From: Prolixibacteraceae bacterium
GTDB lineage: Bacteria > Bacteroidota > Bacteroidia > Bacteroidales > Prolixibacteraceae
Assembly (NCBI GenBank): GCA_019856515.1
Contig: CP082230.1
Coordinates: forward strand, 4,650,001 to 4,714,000
Reading direction: 5' to 3'
Length of the DNA stretch: 64,000 nucleotides
Shown here: in pieces, positions 1 through 9,588 of the stretch
How positions within the stretch are numbered: position 1 is the stretch's first letter
Layout: every line of letters starts with the position of its first letter
Made by a program: the position numbers and the translations under genes
Notes under the pieces: generated by a model
The model's database searches: none
Seen by the model: the letters and a program-made list of their open reading frames with translations, nothing else
What the model was told of the DNA's origin: nothing

Positions 1-2307
1 GGAAAAGAGATCCAGAATGTAAGCCTTGCCAACCAAGGACAACGTCTTTTGGTCGAAGCCCGTGGCGAACTTTTCTCTGTGCCAGTAAAAGAAGGGGTAA
101 CATACAATCTAACCAACAATTCTAAAGCGAACGATCGTTCCCCTGCATGGTCACCTGATGGCCATGGTTATGCATACGTTTCAGATAAAGATGGGGAGTT
201 TCGTGTATGGTATCATGATGTAAAACAAGACCAAGAGCGTTGTCTGACACCAAAGATCAAGAGCTATTTATACGGCTTGGAGTGGTCTCCAGATAGCAAG
301 AAGATAGCGCTTAGTGACAAAAATAATGACCTTTATTATATCGATGTCGATAAAGGCAAGATCGTTAAAGTAGCACACTCTGATATACGTATTTACAGAG
401 GCTGTTCATGGTCTCCTGACAGCCGTTGGATCACTTATGTAGAGCCTAATAAACCAATGGATCGTATCGCGGTATATAGTTTAGATAACAAAAAAACAAA
501 GTATATCACGGATGGATGGAGTGATGTAGGAGATCCATCATTTAGCTTAGATGGCAAATCTCTACTGTTCTCTACACGTCAGAATTTCAGCCCTACTTAT
601 AGCCAAACAGAATGGAATCATGCATATACAAATATGAACAATATCTGTATCTTCCTCTTGAACAAAGATGCCGTTTCGCCATTCGAAATTAAAAACGATC
701 CTATCACTACTGCAAAGAAAGACAAAGACGCAAAGGTAGGGACTGATAAAAAGTCGGATAAGAAAAAAGATGATAAGCTGGTAACGATCGATTTTGATAA
801 TCCAAGCGATCGTATGGTGATGCTTCCAACCAAAGCAGGAAGCTATTGGAGTATCTATTCTGATGGTAAATTTATCTATTATAATCGTTACAGAAGTGGT
901 GAGCAGTGGAGTGTTTATGCTTACAATATCGCAGAGAAGAAAGAGACCAAGATAGGTAAGTTCTCTTGGGGACCAACCAGTGATATGAAACAGTTTGTGT
1001 TATTCAACCAAGGACGTATAAAAGTGGTTAAATCACTGAAGGCTCCAGTTAAAATGGATAAGACTGTCGATCTATCACAAATGCAAGGAACTCTAAATCT
1101 ACACCAAGAGTGGATGCAGATATATAACGAATGTTGGAGACAGATGCGTGACTTCTTCTATGCCAAGAATATGCATGGGGTAGATTGGCAAAAGATACAT
1201 GATAAATACGAACAGCTTGTACCATATGTAAATCACAGATCCGACCTGACTTTTGTTATCGGAGAGATGATCGGAGAGCTTAACGTTGGTCATGCTTACT
1301 CTGCCAATGGAAAACATCCTGAGCCGAAGCGTATTTATGGAGGATATTTGGGCGCAAAAGTTGAAAAAGCTGCACAAGGTTACTTCCAGATCAAAGAGAT
1401 CATGAAAGCACCTAAATGGAACCAAAAACTACGTTCTCCATTGACAACACCAGGTTTAGATGTACACGAAGGAGATTATATTATTGCCGTAAACCAAAAG
1501 AGTGTATCTAATTTAGGTTCTATCTATCAAGGGTTGGTAGGACAAGCCAACAAAACAGTTGCTTTGACTATCAATAATAAGCCAACGTCTGTAGGTGCTC
1601 GAACTATTTATATCAAGCCTTTGGCTAGTGAAGATGAACTGTACTACTACAATTGGGTACAAAACAATATCGACAAAGTGAATAAGGCGACCAATGGTAA
1701 AGTGGGGTATATTCATATTCCAGATATGGGGGTCAATGGACTAAATATGTTTGCGCGACTTTACTATCCACAGTTGCAGAAGAAAGGATTGATTGTGGAC
1801 GATCGCTTTAATGGAGGAGGTAATGTCTCTCCAATGATCACAGAAAGGTTGAAGCGTACTCCGACTTTCTATACCATGCATACCAATGAAAAAGAGGGGG
1901 ATGTAAGTCCTGTAGGAACTCATGTAGGTCCTAAAGTTCTACTTTGTAACGGTTACTCTGCATCCGATGGAGATCTATTCCCATATCGTTTTAGAAAAAA
2001 TAAGTTAGGAACGATTATTGGTACACGCACATGGGGTGGAGTAGTAGGATACTCTGGTTCTATTCGTTGTGTTGATGGTGGCCATATCGTTACCCCTTCA
2101 TATGCTCCTTTTGCTACTGATGGTTCAGAATTTATCATTGAAGGTCGTGGTGTTACTCCTGACATTATTGTAGAGAACGATCCACACAAAGAGTTTAATG
2201 GAGAGGATGCACAGCTTAATAAAGCAATTGAGGTGGTATTGAAGCAGGTCAAAAACAATCCACCAAAACATCCTGCTATCCCTAAATTTCCTAATAAAAC
2301 CAAATAG
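1..2307 (+). CDS. Tricorn-type protease (S41 family), 3' part
   Basis: The reading frame is open to the left edge, so the N-terminus lies outside the window; about 768 codons are present. Seen: WD40/TolB-like beta-propeller repeats (several 'SPDG/SPDS' motifs) in the first third, a Lys/Asp-rich linker, a tricorn core segment with 'MHGVDW' (His near residue 376 counted from nt 49), a PDZ-like region, and a C-terminal S41 protease domain with 'NGYSASDGD'. The Ser-Asp pair (about residues 639-640) matches the catalytic Ser-Asp of Thermoplasma tricorn protease, and the His matches its upstream catalytic His. Family role: degradation of peptides; Bacteroidota members are usually periplasmic, which cannot be tested here because the signal peptide is missing. 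A strong terminator follows 57 nt after the stop. Confidence 0.88.
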   Translation, partial: GKEIQNVSLANQGQRLLVEARGELFSVPVKEGVTYNLTNNSKANDRSPAWSPDGHGYAYVSDKDGEFRVWYHDVKQDQERCLTPKIKSYLYGLEWSPDSKKIALSDKNNDLYYIDVDKGKIVKVAHSDIRIYRGCSWSPDSRWITYVEPNKPMDRIAVYSLDNKKTKYITDGWSDVGDPSFSLDGKSLLFSTRQNFSPTYSQTEWNHAYTNMNNICIFLLNKDAVSPFEIKNDPITTAKKDKDAKVGTDKKSDKKKDDKLVTIDFDNPSDRMVMLPTKAGSYWSIYSDGKFIYYNRYRSGEQWSVYAYNIAEKKETKIGKFSWGPTSDMKQFVLFNQGRIKVVKSLKAPVKMDKTVDLSQMQGTLNLHQEWMQIYNECWRQMRDFFYAKNMHGVDWQKIHDKYEQLVPYVNHRSDLTFVIGEMIGELNVGHAYSANGKHPEPKRIYGGYLGAKVEKAAQGYFQIKEIMKAPKWNQKLRSPLTTPGLDVHEGDYIIAVNQKSVSNLGSIYQGLVGQANKTVALTINNKPTSVGARTIYIKPLASEDELYYYNWVQNNIDKVNKATNGKVGYIHIPDMGVNGLNMFARLYYPQLQKKGLIVDDRFNGGGNVSPMITERLKRTPTFYTMHTNEKEGDVSPVGTHVGPKVLLCNGYSASDGDLFPYRFRKNKLGTIIGTRTWGGVVGYSGSIRCVDGGHIVTPSYAPFATDGSEFIIEGRGVTPDIIVENDPHKEFNGEDAQLNKAIEVVLKQVKNNPPKHPAIPKFPNKTK

Positions 2308-2363
2308 ACACAATACCTAAATGCCAATATCATTGGTGTTATTTCGTTTACGAAGTATTTCAC

Positions 2364-2398
2364 AAAGGGCTTTCTATTCCAACGGAAAGCCCTTTTTT
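2364..2398 (+). terminator. Rho-independent terminator after the tricorn protease gene
   Basis: A 10-bp stem (AAAGGGCTTT / AAAGCCCTTT, arms 2364-2373 and 2386-2395) with a 12-nt loop is followed by a T-run. Confidence 0.85.
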
Positions 2399-2518
2399 AA
2401 TTTTACCCAATAGCGTAGAATAATAGAGGAGCTAGGGATGCATTATTGTGATAAATATTATCTTGCAGAAGAAATAGTAGACATCATTTAATTGGTCTAA
2501 AATCTTAAGCTGATCTTT

Positions 2519-3496
2519 ATGAAAGATACCACCACCATGCCTGTGACGATCATTACCGGTTTCTTAGGCGCAGGAAAAACAACATTACTAAACGAAATTC
2601 TTCATCGAAATAGAGATAAAAACTTCTTGATCATCGAGAATGAGGCGGGTAATATCAATATTGATAGAGAACTTGTTAAAAACAGCACGAAGAATACACT
2701 CTTTGAATTGACTGGAGGTTGTATATGTTGTTCTTTAAGTACAGAACTAGGCACGGTGCTGAACAGTATCATTCTTTCGAGTGTTATATACGATCATGTG
2801 CTTATTGAGGCTACAGGTATGGCAGATGCTGGACAGGTGATAAACATGTTCTCAGGAGCTCGTATTCAACGTTTTTTTCATTTAGATAGCGTGATCGGTC
2901 TGGTCGATGCTACCACCTTTATGAAACGACTACCCAATTTCGAAGAGGTGCGTGGGCAGATATCCAAATCCAATATTATCCTGATTAATAAATGTGACCT
3001 AATCCAACAGGGCGAATTAGAACTTGTTGAGCATCAACTTCAAACTATAAACCCACTGGCTAGAATAGAGAAAGTCACTCATGGTAAATTCATGGACACT
3101 GAGATACTGAACAGTAGATGTTTTGATCCAGTGAATCTGGAGAAAGAGATCGTTGATTTTACCAAGCTCACTTTCACTCAAATACCTGCCAATAATATCC
3201 ATCAAATACAGACTTTAAGCTACACCCTCAATGGAGAGTTTGATGTAGAAAAGATCTCTCTATGGTTCGACCAATTCCTTAAAATGAATGGAGATAACGT
3301 CCTTCGTATAAAAGCCATCCTAAGTATTCATGATATGAACCATAAGCTTATTCTTCAATCTGTTGGTAATGATTTTCACACCTCTCTTGGCGAAACATGG
3401 GATAACTCAGATAAAAGAGAGAGTAAGATTGTAATTATTGGTTCTAACATGGATGAGACACCAATACGAAATGAGCTATTAACACTACTTGTTTAA
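2519..3496 (+). CDS. CobW/P47K-family G3E GTPase, putative metallochaperone
   Basis: 325 residues. Seen: P-loop GFLGAGKT at residues 14-21, the family's metal-binding GGCICC motif with Cys68, Cys70 and Cys71, and the guanine-specificity motif NKCD; a C-terminal CobW_C-like region follows. Members of this family couple GTP hydrolysis to delivery of Zn, Co or other metals to client proteins in the cytoplasm; the client cannot be deduced here. The gene stands alone between the tricorn-type protease and the first SusC gene, with about 210 nt upstream. I saw no clear Zur-type operator, so zinc regulation is unproven. No cobalamin genes are adjacent, so CobW itself is less likely than a ZigA/YeiR-like chaperone. 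Confidence 0.85.
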   Translation: MKDTTTMPVTIITGFLGAGKTTLLNEILHRNRDKNFLIIENEAGNINIDRELVKNSTKNTLFELTGGCICCSLSTELGTVLNSIILSSVIYDHVLIEATGMADAGQVINMFSGARIQRFFHLDSVIGLVDATTFMKRLPNFEEVRGQISKSNIILINKCDLIQQGELELVEHQLQTINPLARIEKVTHGKFMDTEILNSRCFDPVNLEKEIVDFTKLTFTQIPANNIHQIQTLSYTLNGEFDVEKISLWFDQFLKMNGDNVLRIKAILSIHDMNHKLILQSVGNDFHTSLGETWDNSDKRESKIVIIGSNMDETPIRNELLTLLV

Positions 3497-3752
3497 CGAG
3501 TTACTTCTCTCCTTTTATTATTTTTTTTAATAAGCTGTTGATTGTTGTGCTCTGTTCTGTTTTATGCAATCCATTGTATTGATACATAATCGCTTGTTAA
3601 ACATGTTTTATGCTTTATGTTTTGTTTTTTATGATTATTATCACTAGTTGTGAATATTATGATGTGTAGTTTTATCAACATAATAACTGACAACTGCTCT
3701 ATTAATGAGCAGAAATAAGCGTGAATTTAACACATAACTAAAAAAACTAAAC

Positions 3753-6700
3753 ATGAAAGTAACTAAAACTGGTTATTTTTATAATAGGTTTGTAGCGTCT
3801 GTACATCCTATTGTAAAAAGAGTAACCTACGCTTCTTTTGCGTTTGCTATTGGGATTAATTCATCCAATGCGGAACCAATTTCAAAAACGTCTCCTCTCG
3901 AATTACAAAACCAAGTCCAAACTTCCCAACAAAAACAGAGAGTGATCAAGGGAACCGTAACTGATCATACTGGGGAAACATTACCTGGCGTGTCTGTTGC
4001 CGTGGTTGGTGGTACATCTGGTACCGTAACCGATGTTGATGGTAATTTCTCATTAAAAGTAACCGGCTCGATGAACCAACTGAAGTTCTCTTTTGTCGGA
4101 ATGAAATCACAAGTAGTCGATATTAAAAATCTATCTAAAATAGATGTAACATTAAAAAGAGCTTCTATAGGACTAGATGAAGTGGTGGCTATCGGTTTTG
4201 GTACCCAAAAGAAATCTAACCTTACAGGATCAGTTGCTTCTGTAGGAGCTGAAGCTATTGATGATCGTCCTGTATCTAATGCCACCGAAGCTCTGCAAGG
4301 TAAAGTTGCTGGACTGAGCATTACAACAACCAATGCTGGAGGCACTCCTGGTTCAAGTCGGAATATCCGAATACGAGGTTATACTTCTTTAACTAAAGAT
4401 AGTGGTAATCCATATATTCTAGTGGATGGTATAGAGATGTCTCTTGACGATGTGAATCCAGATGATATTGAAGATATTACTGTTTTGAAAGATGCTGCTT
4501 CTTCTGCTATCTATGGGTCTAGAGCAGCATATGGGGTGATACTTGTTACAACCAAAAAAGGAAAAAAAGGAATTAGAGTATCATATTCAAACAACTTCTC
4601 TTTTTCAAAAGCAACCAATATTCCTGACGTGGTAGAATCTCCCACTTTTGCACGCTATTTCAATTTAGCATCTGAAAATGATGGTAGCGGTGTGGTCTTT
4701 TCAGACGAAATGTTAGGAAGAATCGATCAATACTATAAAGATCCGACGAGTATCGAAAGCGTGATGTTACATACACGTAATCCAAACCAGTGGGGGCGAT
4801 ACCATACAGCCAATGCAAATACTGATTGGTATAAAGAGCAGTTTAAAGCGTGGGCTCCTCGCCAAACACACAATATCACTTTAAATGGTGCATCCGAAAA
4901 AACAAGCTACTATCTCTCTACAGGTTATTACGATCAATCAGGCCTGTTAGCACATGGGCATGACAATTATAAACGCTATACATTAAATGCTAAAATAGAT
5001 AGCAAAGTAAACAAGTGGTTAAAGATCAAGTCAAATGTGAACTTTAACAACAACGAAAGAGATTTTCCAAACTATAATCTTCCACTACTTTTCCACGAAG
5101 TAGCACGGGCTTGGCCTACCAATCCTGTGAAAGATCCAAATGGCTACTATCTTGATCCTTCTAAAATTGAGTACCAACAGAATGGAGGTAGAAATTTGTC
5201 AACTTATAGACGTTTAGCATTAAGTTTAGGCGTAGATCTTGAGCCTGTAAAAGACTGGGTGACTACCGTAAGATACAATGCTCGTATGTATAGCAGTGTA
5301 TCCAATAGTGAATCATTGAAAATCTATGAGCATGGCGTAGATAATACATTAGTTCCAATTCGTAATAATAGTTCTTATTATAAATCTTCGAATAGCAGTA
5401 CTTTAGGAACACCTCAGATATTCTCTACTTATGAACTGAAATTAGATAATGGTCATAATTTCAAGATAATGGCGGGTGCACAGACAGAACTATACACCTA
5501 TGATAATTTATGGGCGAATAAGACGGATTTAGTAACCGACAAAGTTCCATCTATCAGTACAGCTGTTGGTGAAGTAACTGCTGATGATGGAAAGGGACAT
5601 TGGTCTACACAGAGTGTCTTCTCTCGTTTTAACTATAATTACAAAGAGAAATATCTCATTGAAGTCAACTGGCGTGCCGATGGATCTTCTCGTTTTAAAG
5701 AGGACAAAAGGTGGGGCCAATTCCCTTCAGTTTCTATGGGATGGGATGTTGCAAAAGAAGAATTTCTTAAACCATTAAATTTAAACCAGTTAAAACTTCG
5801 TGCTTCCTACGGCTCTTTAGGAAATCAGAATGTACCGAACTATCAGTATATTGAAACGATTAATGTAAAAACCAACTTGCCTTGGATTATTAATGGTGAG
5901 CGTCCTGTTTATACCAATGCACCTAGCTTAATCAGTCCAAGTCTAACTTGGGAGACGGTTGCCATGAAAACGTTAGGCCTTGATTTTGCACTTCTAAACA
6001 ACCGTCTTTCAGGATCTATTGAAGGATACGAAAGAACGACATCTGACATGTTAGGGCCTGCCGATACATATCCTGCAACATTAGGTACTAGTGCTCCTTG
6101 GGAAAACAATGCAGCGCTTCGTACTCGTGGTTGGGAACTTGCTTTCACATGGAAAGATCAAATTGCTGATTTCAAATATAGTATCACTGGAACACTAGCG
6201 AACTATTGGGGAGAAGTAACCAAGTATAACAATAAAAATAAACTGTTGACTAAAAAAGAAAATGGTAGGAATGTTAAAACGTACTATGTAGGACAAGAGT
6301 TAGGTGAGATTTGGGGATATGAATCAGATGGTCTATTTCAATCTCAAGAAGAGATTGACAATGCCGCGGATCAAACACCAATATCAGGTAATGTTTGGCA
6401 ACCAGGAGATGTTCGCTACAAAGATCTAAACGGAGATGGAAAGATCGATTGGGGGGACAATACTGCAGATAATGCTGGCGATAAAAGAGTCATCGGAAAT
6501 TCTACCCCTAAATATCAATATGGTATTACTTTAACTGCCAAGTGGAAAGGTTTTGATATGTCTATGTTTTGGCAAGGTGTGGCCAAGAGAGATGTATGGA
6601 TTGGTGGTCCTGGATTCTTCGGAGCATCAGGTGGTAAGTGGCAATCAGCTGCTTTTGTAGAGCATATGGACTATTGGACTCCCGAAAATACAGATGCTTA

Positions 6701-6998
6701 CTATCCTCGTCCATACTTTTCAAAAGGTGGTAAGAACCAACAAACTTCAACAAGGTATTTACAAGATGCTTCTTATCTACGACTGAAGAGTCTTCAGGTA
6801 GGTTACACCATTCCAAAGCATCTGCTAGAGAAGATCTCCATTAAAAAAGTACGTTTCTATGTTTCTGGTGAAAACCTATTGACATTTACATCCCTTAGCG
6901 ATGTCTTCGATCCTGAAGCAATAAGTGGAGGTTGGGGTGCTGCTAAAATTTACCCATTGCAGATGGTGTTATCTGCTGGAGTAAATATCAACTTCTAA
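3753..6998 (+). CDS. SusC/RagA-family TonB-linked outer-membrane receptor (copy 1)
   Basis: 1081 residues. Seen: a long basic N-region and hydrophobic signal ending near 'INSSNAEP'; a carboxypeptidase-D-regulatory-like domain (about residues 63-145, 'IKGTVTDHTGETLPGVSV'); a TonB-box-like 'DEVVAIGFG'; a plug domain containing 'LQGKVAGLSI' and 'VLKDAASSAIYGSRAA'; then a large beta-barrel ending in Phe ('AGVNINF'). Family role: energised uptake of oligosaccharides or peptides together with its SusD partner, which starts 37 nt downstream. No ECF sigma/anti-sigma pair or glycoside hydrolase is adjacent, so the substrate cannot be named. It is closely homologous to the SusC gene at 9.6 kb. Confidence 0.93.
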   Translation: MKVTKTGYFYNRFVASVHPIVKRVTYASFAFAIGINSSNAEPISKTSPLELQNQVQTSQQKQRVIKGTVTDHTGETLPGVSVAVVGGTSGTVTDVDGNFSLKVTGSMNQLKFSFVGMKSQVVDIKNLSKIDVTLKRASIGLDEVVAIGFGTQKKSNLTGSVASVGAEAIDDRPVSNATEALQGKVAGLSITTTNAGGTPGSSRNIRIRGYTSLTKDSGNPYILVDGIEMSLDDVNPDDIEDITVLKDAASSAIYGSRAAYGVILVTTKKGKKGIRVSYSNNFSFSKATNIPDVVESPTFARYFNLASENDGSGVVFSDEMLGRIDQYYKDPTSIESVMLHTRNPNQWGRYHTANANTDWYKEQFKAWAPRQTHNITLNGASEKTSYYLSTGYYDQSGLLAHGHDNYKRYTLNAKIDSKVNKWLKIKSNVNFNNNERDFPNYNLPLLFHEVARAWPTNPVKDPNGYYLDPSKIEYQQNGGRNLSTYRRLALSLGVDLEPVKDWVTTVRYNARMYSSVSNSESLKIYEHGVDNTLVPIRNNSSYYKSSNSSTLGTPQIFSTYELKLDNGHNFKIMAGAQTELYTYDNLWANKTDLVTDKVPSISTAVGEVTADDGKGHWSTQSVFSRFNYNYKEKYLIEVNWRADGSSRFKEDKRWGQFPSVSMGWDVAKEEFLKPLNLNQLKLRASYGSLGNQNVPNYQYIETINVKTNLPWIINGERPVYTNAPSLISPSLTWETVAMKTLGLDFALLNNRLSGSIEGYERTTSDMLGPADTYPATLGTSAPWENNAALRTRGWELAFTWKDQIADFKYSITGTLANYWGEVTKYNNKNKLLTKKENGRNVKTYYVGQELGEIWGYESDGLFQSQEEIDNAADQTPISGNVWQPGDVRYKDLNGDGKIDWGDNTADNAGDKRVIGNSTPKYQYGITLTAKWKGFDMSMFWQGVAKRDVWIGGPGFFGASGGKWQSAAFVEHMDYWTPENTDAYYPRPYFSKGGKNQQTSTRYLQDASYLRLKSLQVGYTIPKHLLEKISIKKVRFYVSGENLLTFTSLSDVFDPEAISGGWGAAKIYPLQMVLSAGVNINF

Positions 6999-7035
6999 TT
7001 TTAATTGTTGTGTTAATATTTAAAGATCTCAAAAA

Positions 7036-8805
7036 ATGAAAAGATCATCTTTTAAACTATATATACTATTCATCGGAGTAATACTTGCCTCTTGTAGCAA
7101 GGATTTTCTAGATAGAAAACCTTTGGATAAAATATCATCTGCAGATTATTGGACCAATACCAATGATTTAAAGCTCTATGTAAACCAGTTTTATACTAAA
7201 TTTCCATCTCATGGTACTGGCTACGGTGGCGGTATGTTCTGGCGTGATAACAATAGTGATAACCTTGTCCCTCGATCATTCAATGCTCGAATGAATGGCT
7301 CATGGAACAAACCTACCTCTGGTGGCGGATGGGGATGGACCGACATCCGTAATGTGAACTACTTTTTAGATAACTATGATAATGTACCAGGCGACAGTAA
7401 AGACAAAAAGAGCTATGTGGGCGAAGCCCGATTCTTTCGTGCCTATTTCTACTTCTCTTTGGTAAAACAATTTGGTGATGTACCATGGTACGACCATGTT
7501 CTTCAGCCAGGTGCTGAGGAGCTATATAAAGCCAGAGATTCTCGTAACTTTGTAATTGATAAAATCCTCGAAGATTTAGATTATGCTATCGAGAACTTAA
7601 AAGGTAGTGGAGCACAAACGTCAATGAGGGTAACAAAAGAGGTGGCACTACTGTTCAAGTCGCGTGTAGCACTTTTCGAAGGTACATGGGAGAAGTATCA
7701 CGAAGGAACCGATTTTGGGGTTAAGGATGCCAACCCAACTAAATACCTTGATTTAGCTGCTACTGCTGCAAAAGCACTTATTGACCTAGGAACTTGTCAG
7801 ATCTATTCTGATGGAAACACCGAGACAAGCTACTATACACTGTTCAATAAAACTGATTATAAAGGAGTAACTGAAGTGATGTTATGGAGACAATATGATC
7901 AAGATTTAACCCTTCGTCATAACCTACAACGCTATCTTCAGCCAGGTGCTGGAACTGCATTGAGTAAAGATTTCTGTGATAGTTATTTGGACAAAGAAGG
8001 TCGTCCTTTGGCAGTAAGTACTTTCGAAAATAGCTATGTATCTCTATCTGGAATGTCAAAAGATCGTGACCCAAGAATGAGGCAAACACTTTATATTCCA
8101 GGAAGAGTGAAAATCAACAATAAACCTAATGGAGCAGCTGACGAGCTATACGAAAGACCTCCAATTGATGTTGCAGGGGAAGATGGAAACATGACAGGAC
8201 TCGTATCTTGTAAAGGAATGGACCCAGACTATCTACAAAGCTACTCCTCATTTCAAAGTACCACAGGAGCCATTGTATTCCGATATGCGGAAGCACTACT
8301 AAACTATGCCGAGGCGAAAGCTGAACTAGGTACCATCACCCAAGCTGATTTGGATATATCGATCAATAAACTAAGAGATCGAGTTGGAATGGTTCATCTA
8401 GAACTAGGCGCCATTGTTGCAGACCCTAACTGGAAATTCCCAACCCTGTCTCCAATCATCAACGAAGTGAGACGAGAGCGTCGAATCGAATTTGTAACAA
8501 CAGGATTCCGTTTTGATGATCTAATGAGGTGGAAGGCAGCCAACCTATTTGTTGGTAAACGTCCTAGAGGAATGATGTACGTAGGTGGTGAATTCGAAGG
8601 GAAATACCTAGATGACAAAGGGACTGATTTGATTACATTAGGAAAGAATATCAATGTTGATGAGAACGGTTTCATCGATCCTTATAAGAAAGCCCTACCA
8701 GCAGGTTATGGATTTAAAGAAGATAGAGACTATCTAAAACCAATACCTACCAATGAATTGACGATCAATAAAAACCTACAACAAAACCCTGGTTGGGATA
8801 AGTAA
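7036..8805 (+). CDS. SusD/RagB-family nutrient-binding lipoprotein (copy 1)
   Basis: 589 residues. Seen: a lipoprotein signal with lipobox 'LASC' (Cys near residue 20); the SusD N-terminal 'DFLDRKPLDKIS' motif; TPR-like helices including 'EARFFRAYFYFSLVKQFGDVPW'; and the C-terminal 'EVRRERRIEF...RFDDLMRWK' block typical of RagB/SusD. The protein is predicted to sit on the outer-membrane surface as the lid of the preceding SusC barrel. It starts 37 nt after SusC and is followed by a strong terminator, so the two genes form a closed operon. The region coding 'LDISINKLRDRVGM...' is almost identical at DNA level to the paralogue at 14.2 kb (see findings). Confidence 0.93.
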   Translation: MKRSSFKLYILFIGVILASCSKDFLDRKPLDKISSADYWTNTNDLKLYVNQFYTKFPSHGTGYGGGMFWRDNNSDNLVPRSFNARMNGSWNKPTSGGGWGWTDIRNVNYFLDNYDNVPGDSKDKKSYVGEARFFRAYFYFSLVKQFGDVPWYDHVLQPGAEELYKARDSRNFVIDKILEDLDYAIENLKGSGAQTSMRVTKEVALLFKSRVALFEGTWEKYHEGTDFGVKDANPTKYLDLAATAAKALIDLGTCQIYSDGNTETSYYTLFNKTDYKGVTEVMLWRQYDQDLTLRHNLQRYLQPGAGTALSKDFCDSYLDKEGRPLAVSTFENSYVSLSGMSKDRDPRMRQTLYIPGRVKINNKPNGAADELYERPPIDVAGEDGNMTGLVSCKGMDPDYLQSYSSFQSTTGAIVFRYAEALLNYAEAKAELGTITQADLDISINKLRDRVGMVHLELGAIVADPNWKFPTLSPIINEVRRERRIEFVTTGFRFDDLMRWKAANLFVGKRPRGMMYVGGEFEGKYLDDKGTDLITLGKNINVDENGFIDPYKKALPAGYGFKEDRDYLKPIPTNELTINKNLQQNPGWDK

Positions 8806-8837
8806 TACCAATACAATATTTTATTGGTGATAAAAAC

Positions 8838-8880
8838 AAGAAGGCCATCTTTACTCTAAAGATGGCCTTCTTAAGTTTTA
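8838..8880 (+). terminator. Strong terminator closing SusCD operon 1
   Basis: A perfect 15-bp stem (arms 8838-8852 and 8858-8872) with a 5-nt loop ACTCT is followed by a short T-rich tail. Confidence 0.88.
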
Positions 8881-9588
8881 TCACATTTGTACTTTCAAAG
8901 CTTTTATTCTCTTATGAGATCTCATCTATACTCCTCCCTATTTTTTCCTCATTAAAACTAAATTTCTCTCTTTGATCCCCCTTTAATTTGGCTAATGATT
9001 TTCACCTACTATGATACTTTATTCAACCGATTTAATCATAAAACAGTCGGAGTTATATTTTTATGCACAACCAAATAATTTACACTGCATACTATTTAAT
9101 ATAACCTGTTATTAATATATACGATCAGTTCAATAATAATATCCGACTAATAAATAAGTGTTGAATGGTTGAATCGTGCCTTAAAAACTTCTCTAAAGTT
9201 CAATATCTGCCAATAATAGGTCTAATATTGAATTATAATTTCCTAAAATCATTGATATATAGTTGCTTGTAATATTTGAGTTAAAACTAATTAGCTTCTA
9301 TTAGTTAATCTTGTCAATAACATAATTAAGGAGATTAATGGAAGTAATAGGGGTATGACTTTGTTCCATTTATCACAAAAACTATAATCTGGGACATTGA
9401 TCACTGATAAAGGGATATATTGATAATTATTGTGGTAATATAAATGTATAAATCATTATTAAGAAATACCCTCTATAAACTATTATTTGAGCCAATGCTA
9501 TTGGATCTTCTAATGTACATTAGTCTCTATTGTTGAATGTAAGGCATCGTACTATATAAACTGAAAATTAACATTAAACAATTAAGCA
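8881..9588. other. AT-rich intergenic region between the SusCD operons
   Basis: About 700 bp without a convincing gene on either strand. It is very AT-rich and presumably carries the promoter of the second SusCD operon, but I could not fix a -33/-7 pair. No repeat family found elsewhere in the window occurs here. Confidence 0.4.
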